Shown here in pieces: positions 55,838 through 64,000 of a DNA stretch of 64,000 nt. This stretch comes from Camellia lanceoleosa. Its lineage: Eukaryota > Streptophyta > Magnoliopsida > Ericales > Theaceae. Below the pieces are notes generated by a model. That model was not told the DNA's origin, did not search any database, and saw only the letters and a list, made by a program, of their open reading frames with translations. The stretch spans positions 558,001 to 622,000 of the forward strand of contig CM045758.1 in the NCBI GenBank assembly GCA_025200525.1, read 5' to 3'. How positions within the stretch are numbered: the stretch's first letter is position 1; every line of letters begins with the position of its first letter. The position numbers and the translations under genes were made by a program.

Positions 55838-56904
55838 AGAACACCTTCTGTACTTGGTATTTTTATCCAAACTTGGGAGCCACAAAGAGACCTACAGTCT
55901 GGCAAATACTCTGCCGTACTAGATAACACAACTCTAGCAAAGACTGTAAGAAATTAGCCGTACTTATAATGCACTGATTTTGCTTCTAGATGATACTTTT
56001 TGCTATTCTTCAAATAGGCATTTTTCCAATAAGAATTTTGAGAGACAAAACTTGTTACTATGAACTACATTGGAAGCATGCAGCTGTAATTAAAACTAAA
56101 GTCTCCTATGTAGGACTCTTAAAGGAAAGAGAATTCACAGGAAAAGATCCTTTGGGAGGCTAAATTAAGGAGCACCTTAGAATAGTAAATTGTCAAAAAG
56201 GCATTTCTTTCTTATCATAAGTAGAGGGGTAAGAGGAATAGTGGTACCCATCGTAGTAGAGTTAGTGTTAGTGAGACATGCAAACATTCCTCACTGGGAG
56301 CCACCCTTCACATAAAAAAATTGCCTAGAGGATTTATGAGACCAATTTTTCCCTCTTGAAAAGCTACTGGTTTTGCAAGAACCATTTAAGCTGTATCGGC
56401 CAAAATCTGCAATAAAGCTAAAATAGAAAGCTCTTTTATTAGGAAAACCAGTTGGCAATCATATAAGAAATTATAAATTCTAAAAGAAGCCCACATAATC
56501 TAACTAGGGTTGGCCAACATGATATGATACTTCCCAGTGGGTTTGTTGAAACTTAAGATTTATGTGCATAGGCTTAGGCCACCTTGTTAAGATTTGTAAA
56601 AGAGATTCTATATTTGAATTTTCATGTTTGTTACATGATCTAGCAATGATCTAAAAAGCAAATGGATTTAGATAAATTAAGTAAATATAAGGAACAAATG
56701 GACAGTAGACAAAAACAGTTCCAATAAGACATGATCTATTAAGTGATTATGCAATCAGTCTCCTCAATAAAAGAGTAAACAACTCTGTAAGATGTTCATC
56801 AAGCTAATATCAATTGATATATCTTATGGTTTGTATAAATGTTTAAATCCTGAAATTAGACTAAAAAATTAATTACGCTGGTGGTATGGCCATTGTAACT
56901 GCAG

Positions 56905-57430
56905 TTTTCTGTTATGTTGGTGCTCTTGCAATAACCGGTTCTCTACATCATATTGACTAGGACCTCCTTGGGTGGTGGTTATGTGAGCAACAGGTTAAAT
57001 CTGGAGGTCTAAATGGGCATCCTGAGAAGCTCACAGATGTAGGTTATTCTTCTTTGAACTAAAGATTTTTCTTTGAATATTTTTGTAATTTTTATTACTA
57101 AAGCTTCTACTACGTGACTTTAGGTATGCTACTCATGGTGGGTCCTTTCTAGCTTGGTCATGATTGACAAAGTACAATGGATTCACAATGAAAAGCTTGT
57201 TAAATTTATCTTGGACTGTCAGGTTACTTGTGAATCTAATGTTCCCTCTCCAGTCAGAAAAATTCCACAATGATGACCAGTTAATTTCTTCTTGTGTCAC
57301 AAGTCCATATCATTTGTAGTTTTACCCTAGATAATATGTTGAAAAATGCAGGATAAGGAGAAGGGAGGTATTTCAGATAGGCCAAATGATGCTATTGATG
57401 TCTTTCATACATTTTTGGAGTCGCTAGTAT
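56905..57430 (+). pseudogene. RGTB: RGTB exons 6-8
   Basis: Exon 6 (56905-57038) reads [39 protein letters not shown]. Exon 7 (57124-57222) reads [19 protein letters not shown] and LVKFILDCQ. Exon 8 (57352-57430) reads DKEKGGISDRPNDAIDVFHTF and then shifts. The final exon is not found before other repeats begin at about 57600. Confidence 0.9.
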
Positions 57431-57483
57431 GTAACATTTGGGTTTCTTTCTTTTGATTTTTTTTCCATTTTAATATTATATGT

Positions 57484-57525
57484 TTTGGGGGGTTGGGGGA
57501 GGGGAGAGAGGGGGGGGAGGGTGTT
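57484..57525 (+). other. G-rich tract
   Basis: Four or more runs of at least four G (gggggg, ggggg, gggg, gggggggg) lie within about 40 bases, a possible G-quadruplex in the terminal RGTB intron. It may simply be a low-complexity tract. Confidence 0.4.
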
Positions 57526-57599
57526 CTTGTTCTCTTAAGTTTGTGGCACATGATGGAATTCTCCTGTAGTTATAATAGATATTAATGTCCAAAGTTTTA

Positions 57600-57945
57600 A
57601 AAGGCGTTATTGAGGCTTACCTTGAGATAAAATGATGTAGAATGCTATAGAGAAAGAGAAGAAGAGGACCACAACCCTAACACAAAAACTATAACCTTAT
57701 ACTCAACATCAATCCCAGAAATGAATAATACAATGCAAACTCTAATATTTATAAATCAAAGAAAACCTGATCAAAATAGGAAATTGTATCCTATTATTAT
57801 TTGGAAACTTAATTCTAATAAAATAAGAAACTAAATATTGCTAATAACTTAAGTAATTATAATTAAATATAGATATTAAAAAATAACATGACAAAATAAA
57901 TAAAATCTCCAAGTCAACTTAAAGCACGCACATTCTGCATCATTC
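57600..57945 (-). other. Possible LTR of a small retroelement
   Basis: It lies just beyond the end of the degenerate minus-strand ORF. The junction near 57935-57950 (minus: ggagagaatgatgcaga) resembles the polypurine end of gypsy elements. I have no matching partner LTR, so this is tentative. Confidence 0.3.
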
Positions 57946-58478
57946 TCTCCGACTAAGAAAAAGAATTTGACCTCAAGTACGTTTTGAAATATTTGACTCT
58001 TCCATACCATTGAATCAAATACTTGGGATATGCTAATTGCTTTGATCTTTGTTTTAGTCTAACATTCCATGCGATTAGGTTGTTGACAAGATCCACCAAA
58101 CATGAATTGAATACATATAGGAAATCTTCAATGAAATCAATACCTTCGAACTTGAACAAGTAATGAATTGGTGGTGTATAAATGGGATTCGGCAAGTTTA
58201 GTGCAACTTGAGGTTTACTAAGCCCTTCTTTTGGTATAGGCATTGTCTACGTGGAGGTGGCTTCTTGGACTTCCGAATTTTCTTACAAAAGAATTTCACT
58301 TTCCATAGACATTGGAATGGCTTGATCAACAATTACCACATGAACTTCACAAGCACTTTGAGGAATGTCTGAATTATCTCCTAAAACATGGCCAATAATT
58401 TATTCAAAATTGCTTATATTCAACGCTTCTGCTCTGTCATTTGGTTATTCTGTTCTATCATTTGCTTATAACATTGAA

Positions 58479-60602
58479 GAGATTATTTCATTTTTACTCC
58501 CATACTTTGTCACAATTTTCAATGACCCCCCCAGGCTACTCTTATTTTCACGCGTACCCCCATACTATTTAAATTACTATCAATTTTTCCCCTGCCGTCA
58601 GATTTGAAACAGAAAACGTTAAAAAAATTATATTTTAGCCCAAATTTCAAAATAAAGATGCAAATCCACCATTTCCTACCAACAAACCACCACCAGCAAC
58701 CACCACTTCAAGCCCTTCTATCTCCTTCGTCATAACTCTATTTCATCTCATTTTTACATCGTTCGATTCAACTCACGGTCTAGTTTTCGTATCACATCTC
58801 ACACATCTCGTTCTTCCTCTTTTTGCATGCTATCGGAGTTCCGAAAATTGATAAAAAAAATAAGACTTTTCTTCTTATTTTTGACCTTTCTTCAAGCCAT
58901 CTTTCGGACTTAATATCTTTCTCGATTCTTGACGATTCTACTTCATTCTTTTGCCATTCTCTTCACCTCACTTCCTAATTCACTCTACACTACCTCGCTT
59001 TCTCACTTCTTCGTGTAATGGGCGGTTTTGGTATGCCGAAAGTTGTCTGAAAACTAACTTCGAAAATTTCGAAACGTTCATCTTTTTTTTTTCTCCTCCA
59101 TCTTCCTCATTCTTCTTTTTCTTCTTCACTTATAACATGATGTAAAGCATGGTTCTAGGGGGTAGTCGACCACCCGAACCACCAACTTCATCAACTTCTC
59201 TAACATCAGCACCCGAACCACCAACTTCACCAACATCACCACCCCGAACAAAACACACCAAACGTGACTTTCAACGTATAACCCACCGAAGACTTGTCAT
59301 CACAAAGATTTGTCGCAAATGAGGACCTAGTTTTTGTTGTGATTGTATTGTATCAAATTGGTATTATTGATTTAAAAGTGATGTTGTAATTGAAAGTCAT
59401 GTATTTGTATTCAAGCTTTGAGAAAACTATTTTCTCTCTCATCTATATATAGTTATATATGTTTTTTTTTTTTTACTGTAATTTTTTTTTTCTAATTTTA
59501 AATGGTGGTTGGCTTGTTCATATATTTATTGACAGTAGTAGATAATTTCTAATAATAGATAATTTTTGGAGGTCTCTTGGTCTAGTTTCACGAGATGGAA
59601 CACATTCGGACTCAATCCCTGGTTGTATAAGATTTGGAGCACATTTGGTATGTTGAAAATTGGAATGGAATGCCAATGCCTATTTTAGTTTTGTATTATC
59701 TTCTCATCACCACCTGAACCACCAACTTCACTACCACCATGAGCATCACCATCACCACCACCTCTCAACACCAAACCCATCTCTTTTACAAGCAAATTCC
59801 ATTACTGCTACCTTCAAACTCCACGACCACTATCATCGTGAGCGTCATCACCATCGCCAGACCGCTACCACCACCACCACCACCACCACCACCATCACCA
59901 GCTCCATTACCACCTAGAACCATGTTTCACATCATGTTATAAGTGAAAAAGAACAACAACAAAAAGAAGAATGAGGAAGATAGAGAAGAAAGAAACAAAA
60001 GATGAATGTTTTGAAATTTTCGAAATTAGTTTTCAGACAACTTTCAGCATACCAAAACTGCCTATTATATGAAGAAGTGAGAAAGCGAAGTAATATAGGG
60101 CGAAGTAGGAAGTGAGGTGAGGAGAATGGCGAAAGAATGAAGTAGAACCGCCAAAAATCGAGAAAGATATGAAGTCCGAAAGATGGCTCAAAGAAAAGTA
60201 AAAAATGAGAAGAAAAGTCTTTTTTTTTTTTATCAACTTTCGAAGCTCCAATAGCATGCAAAAGGGAAAGAACGAGACATGTGAGATGTGATACGAAAAC
60301 TAGACCGTGAGTTGAATCCAATGACGTAAAAATGAGGCGAAACGGAGTTATGACGAAGGAGATAGAAAGGCTTGAAGTGGTGGTTGGTGGTAGTGGTTTA
60401 CTAGTAGGAAAGGGTGGGTTTGCATTTTTATTTTGAAATTTGGGGCTAAAATGTAATTTTTTTTAACGTTTTCCGTTTCAAATATGATAATAGGAGCAAA
60501 ATTGATAATAATTTAAATAGTATGGGGGTACGCGTGAAAATAATAGTCTGGGGGGTCATTGAAAATCATGCAAAAGTATAGGGGTAAAAATGAAATAATC
60601 TC
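58479..60602. mobile_element. Mutator-type foldback element with about 690-bp terminal inverted repeats
   Basis: A perfect 9-bp target duplication, aacattgaa, lies at 58470-58478 and 60603-60611. The arms 58479-59160 and about 59912-60602 are inverted copies from end (gagattatttcattttta) to inner edge (catggttctagg) with moderate divergence. The centre (59161-59911) is a spacer rich in ccacca/catcac repeats. Long terminal repeats and a 9-bp duplication are typical of Mutator-like elements. There is no transposase, so it is non-autonomous. Its insertion split the ORF described at 57953-60720. Confidence 0.9.
59161..59911. repeat. Spacer with (CCA)n/(CAT)n microsatellites
   Basis: Two stretches of ccaccaactt-type repeats (59165-59245 and 59700-59910) flank AT-rich DNA. 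The His/Thr-rich frames at 59660-59917 and 59739-59942 come from the repeats. A captured host fragment cannot be excluded, but I recognise none. Confidence 0.6.
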
Positions 60603-60720
60603 AACATTGAATATAATTCGGAATTTTTCATCATGATGTTGAAGACAAAACAAAGGGAATAAATAAGGAAGAGGTTTGTTAAGTGCCGGTGGGTGTATTT
60701 GAAGAACAGTTGTGAGTGAA

Positions 60721-61165
60721 ACAGGTTTGGTTATTGGTATTTTGGGTTTGAGCCTAGTTTAAGTTGGTAGGTTATTGGGCTGGGTAATGGTTTAAAGCTA
60801 GGTTTGTGTTTAATTATGGGCTACAGTATTGGGCTAGGTCTTTTTTGGCCCCTTTTTTTGGGGTTGGGTTGAGTCTGGGCTGGTTGGGCCTGATGGAGTA
60901 GTATGTGATTGGCTTAAATAAATAAATAAATAAGTGGGGTTGGGCTAAACTAGGTGTGTGGGCTGATTGGCTAAATGAATTGGCCAGTTTGGGTGTTTGG
61001 GGAACTTGGCTGATTGTTTTGTTGGGTTTGGGCTGGTGTGTGTGGGTAGCAGTTTGGATTTGTGGAGGGCTTTTGCTGCTGGCATCGTGCTTGAGTAATA
61101 AAGGGCTGGTTGGGTTAAAGTTGGATTTTAATAGTTTAGGTTCGGTTATAGTTAAAATTGGAGCA
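60721..61165. other. TG-rich low-complexity DNA
   Basis: It is composed of ttgggctggg-like words. The plus-strand frame at 60956-61168 is Trp/Leu-rich for this reason. I see no feature. Confidence 0.4.
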
Positions 61166-61309
61166 TGAGAGTTAAGAGCGAGAGAATAGATTTGCTAGAA
61201 TAGGAGACTCAAAACCTAATAAGGTTTCTTACCTTTTTAAACACATGTATTTATAATAATAAGGGAATAAGTACAATGACACTATTACCCTCAAGCACAT
61301 AGCTTAACA
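61166..61309 (-). repeat. 3' LTR of the second copia element (probable)
   Basis: On the minus strand it starts TGTTAAGCTATGTGC after the purine tract acttgagaggaag and ends near ...CTTAACTCTCA. The start context is like that of the first copia element at 49725. The outer end at 61166 is chosen by the TG..CA rule only. Confidence 0.55.
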
Positions 61310-61319
61310 CTTCCTCTCA

Positions 61320-64000
61320 AGTTGGTGCATAGATGTCTTTCATGTCCAACTTGCATATAATAGGATAAAATACTTTACTCCCTAACCCTTTGGTAAACAC
61401 ATCACCTAACTAATCTTTAGATGTGACAAAAGACAAACAAATGATGCCATTATTCATTTTCTCCTTGATAAAATGTCGATTAATCTCGATGTGCTTAATC
61501 CTATCATGCTGAATCAGATTATGAGCAATATTATGGGACAATCACTCCACAATCCCAGGTCAGCCAACAAAACTTGAAGCCACATCAACTCACAAATGCC
61601 ATGTGCCAAGGCTCGATACTCTGCTTCTGCACATGATTTGGCAACAACTGAATGCATCTTACTCCGCCAGGTCACCAAATTCTTTCCTACAAATGTACAA
61701 TAGCATGTGGTAGACCTCATATCATCAATAGCACCAACTCAATCTGCATCGATGAAAGACTCTAACCTTAAATGACCATGATTGGAGAATAAGATGCCTT
61801 TTCCATTTACTGATTTGAGATATCTTAAGATCTAATGAACCGCATCCCAATGCCCCGTCCAAGGATCATGCATGTACTAGCTAACAACTCCCAAAAGGCA
61901 TATACAATATCTGGTCGAGTATGAGAAAGGTACATTAGTCTTTCCACAAGCCTTTGATACCTTCCTTTGTTCACATGATCTCCATCACTACTGCTGAGCC
62001 TGTGATTAGCCTTTATAGGAGAATCAGCTGGTTTACATCCCAGCATGCCTACTTCCTCAAGTAAGTCCAAGATATACTTCCTTTGAGAAATAAAAATGTC
62101 CCTTTCTGATCTAGCAATCTCAATTCCAAGAAAGTATCATAAGAGACCGAGATCTTTCAAATTCTTTAGAAAGCTGAGCTTTGACTTTGGACATTTCCTC
62201 TTCATCATTACCTATCACCACAATGTCATCCACATAAACAATAAGTATAGTGATCTTATTTCCACACCGTTTGATGAACAAAGTATGATCTGCATGGTTT
62301 TGTTTGTACCCAAATATGAGCATCAACTTGAGTAACTTGTCGAACTAAGCCCTAGTAGATTGTTTCAACTCATACAAGGCCTTCTTTAACTGCCAAACCT
62401 TCCCTTCAGTGGCTAGAGAAAAAAAACTTGGAGGAATATCCATGTACACGTCTTCTTCTAGATCCACATGAAGAAATGGATTCTTCACATCCAATTGCTG
62501 TAATGACCATCCCAGATTTGTTGCACAAGAAAGAAGGGCACGGATGGAATTCATATTGGCCACTGGAGTAAAGGTCTCCTAATAGTCAATACCATAGGTC
62601 TGAGTGAACCCTTTAGCAAACATTCTCGCCTTATATCTCTCAATGATCTCATCAGCTTTCTGCTTAATTGTGAACACCCATTTGCACCCCATAGGCCTTT
62701 TCTTGGTCGGTAAAGAAACTAACTCCCAAGTGCCATTCTTACTCAGTGCTCTCATCTCCTCTGACATCGCTTCTTTCCACTTATGATCATTAAGAGCTTC
62801 CTTCCAACCTTGCAGAATGATACAGAAGACAAAAAAGAAACAAAGGAACTGTACGATGGAGATAATGAATTATATGGCACAAAATGAGATATAAGATGTT
62901 GAGTACATGTTCTAACACCTTTCCTAATAGCAATAAGAAGATCTGAGTCATCATCTTTATGAACATCACTAGCAAGGACGGGAAAATTAGTAACCAATGA
63001 CTCATTACTTGAAACCGGAGACATAGATGATTGGCATGGCAGCACATCAGTCACATGTTCCCTCTGTCGCCGAGAGTAGGCCTTGAGATCTGATTTATCT
63101 AACCAACTAAACTCCCCTTGAATACAACGAATCATCTCCCCCTCACTACATGGCTCATCCTCGTCTTTATAACCAATGGAAGGAAAAACCATAGAGTTTG
63201 GGAAACCATTCTTTTCTGGTACAGAAGCCCCCCTTGAAGAATGATCTCGGGAAGGACTCAGACTTGTGAGAGTGAGGGTCATAGAACCGATAGCCTTTTT
63301 AGGTAGAGGAATAACCGAGAAAAATACACCTCAGGGCCTTGGGATCAAGTTTGCTGAGAGTGGGACGAGAGAAATGGAGAAAGCAAACACAACCGAACAC
63401 CTTAGGCAGAAGAGAAACATGGTGAACAGAAGTGCGGGGAAAAAGGTCAAAAGGCCATTGAAATTGGAGGATACTCGAAGGCATGCGGTTAATAAGATAT
63501 ATAGCAATAAGGACCATGCATCATGAACATAAGTGCACAAGCAACCTCAAGAAGATGACAGCTCTTGTGTTCGGCAACACCATTTTGTTCAGGGGTACCA
63601 ACACAACTGATTTGATAAAGAATACCATGGGCTTCAAGATATGCCCGAAACGCAGCATCAATATATTCAGTGCCATTGTCACTCCGAAGGACTTTAATGG
63701 GGGTAGTAAATTGTGTAAGCACCATCTTATGAAATCTCTGAAAACAAGAGAAAACTTCATTTTTGGTCCAAAGTAAGTAAACCCAAGTCACACGAGAATA
63801 GCAATCAATGAAAGTAACGAACCACCAATAACCAAATACAGGCATAACACGAGAGGGACTCCATACATCAGAATGAATAACCATAAAAGGAAAATTACTT
63901 CTTTTATTAATTGGAGGATAAAAAGAACGTTTATGCTTAGCAAACTCACAAGCATCACAATGAAAATTATTCCTATGACAATCCTTTACTAAAGTAGGAA
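61320..64000 (-). pseudogene. pol: Second Ty1/copia pol, broken and cut by the window end
   Basis: On the minus strand from the window end: pre-integrase CDACEFAKHKR (63970-63930), integrase HSDVWSPSRV, FIDCYSRVTWVYL, VLRSDNGTEY and GTPEQNGVAE (63884-63560), integrase C-terminal region 63517-62800, RT NGTWELVSLPTKKRPMGCKW (62740 down), QQLDVKNPFLHVDLEEDVYM (62500 down), catalytic VYVDDIVV (62245-62222), RNase H AEAEYRALAHGICELMW (61635 down). Two copies of copia lie in this window; this one belongs to a different family from that at 49.7-54.2 kb by its sequence. Stops and frame shifts occur at almost every domain boundary, so it is inactive. Confidence 0.9.

Larger units (their letters stand above)
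28488..57430 (+). pseudogene. RGTB: Rab geranylgeranyltransferase beta subunit (RGTB), disrupted by insertions
   Basis: RGTB is the catalytic beta subunit of type II geranylgeranyltransferase, which lipidates Rab GTPases. Exons: 28488-28502 plus 34726-34764 (MGELE then VEKHVNYIF), 34879-35012 plus 35452-35468, about 35667-35790, 36093-36147, 36248-36396, 56905-57038, 57124-57222 and 57352-57430. Recognisable blocks are [62 protein letters not shown] and GGISDRP. The Asp and His that bind catalytic zinc in this family lie in the later blocks. Lesions: TAA at 34909-34911, a 2-base loss near 36130, TAG at 56958-56960, and a 1-base loss near 57415. The last exon is missing. Four mobile elements account for about 26 kb of the locus. 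The gene order and the reading across the exonic insertion sites leave little doubt about its identity. Confidence 0.9.
57953..60720 (-). pseudogene. Degenerate retroelement-like ORF, split by a Mutator element
   Basis: From about 60650 the minus strand reads MKNSELYSML to 60612. It continues in the same frame after the Mutator element (58478 down) as DNSDIPQSACEVHVVIVDQA, MPIPKEGLSKPQVALNLPNP and SKQLAYPKYLIQWYG, to SNSFS at 57953. Several TAA/TAG stops interrupt it. I do not recognise the protein. The ending (..RSNSFS followed by a purine-rich stretch) resembles the end of some gypsy polyproteins, so a non-autonomous LTR element is possible. The frame agrees over about 250 codons, which supports a once-real ORF. 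Confidence 0.45.

Noticed and set aside
59660..59942. His- and Thr/Pro-rich frames
   Set aside because: They come from (CCA)n/(CAT)n microsatellites in the centre of the foldback element.
60956..61168. Trp/Leu-rich 70-codon frame
   Set aside because: It reflects the tgggctgg-type low-complexity DNA and has no family resemblance.

Overview
The window is eukaryotic nuclear DNA from a flowering plant, most probably a woody eudicot; I cannot name the species. The evidence is AT-rich non-coding DNA, spliced plant genes, Ty3/gypsy, Ty1/copia, RTE-type LINE, hAT, Mutator and Harbinger sequences, and primer sites matching initiator-Met tRNA. Almost everything is transposable element or broken gene. 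I see no intact host gene; the only long undamaged reading frame typical of a protein is a retrotransposon gag (31200-32213).

Left part (1-11.5 kb): a broken FAR1/MULE-type transposase gene (429-2991, +) faces a broken GRF zinc-finger/membrane protein gene (4188-4565, -). They are followed by GA/CT-rich leader-like DNA, a satellite-like array with a two-level repeat structure (about 7.2-9.9 kb) and a MITE (10557-10931).

11.5-21 kb: the 3' half of a Tat-lineage Ty3/gypsy element lies on the minus strand. It has an LTR (11566-13130), a polypurine tract, a duplicated antisense extra ORF on the plus strand, and an integrase (18240-19054). A 2.9 kb solo LTR with a duplicated 8-bp target has split the extra ORF, and another LTR cuts the integrase at 19054.

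21-28.3 kb: an AIRP2-like RING E3 ligase pseudogene (22131-23577); a Harbinger-type MITE; a Mutator-type MITE that carries a tRNA-derived SINE; and a degraded RTE-type LINE with a MITE inside it.

28.5-57.4 kb: one host gene, the beta subunit of Rab geranylgeranyltransferase (RGTB), is spread over 29 kb. A 6.2 kb TR-GAG element (two about 2.45 kb LTRs, gag but no pol, TSD TAGAA) sits inside codon 5. A hAT MITE (TSD GTCATGAA) sits in exon 2. A Ty1/copia element (TSD AGAAC) sits in an intron, and its own LTR holds a 12.8 kb Tat gypsy element (TSD ACATG). Exon sequence rejoins in register at both exonic insertion sites, but premature stops and frameshifts show the gene is dead.

57.6-64 kb: a degenerate minus-strand retroelement-like ORF is split by a 2.1 kb Mutator-type foldback element with about 690-bp inverted repeats and a perfect 9-bp TSD. 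A second Ty1/copia element on the minus strand then runs off the window end.

The most unusual signals are a set of five hairpins with compensatory stem changes in the TR-GAG LTRs, the order of insertions into RGTB, the foldback Mutator element, an in-place inversion inside the nested Tat element, and the higher-order repeat array.
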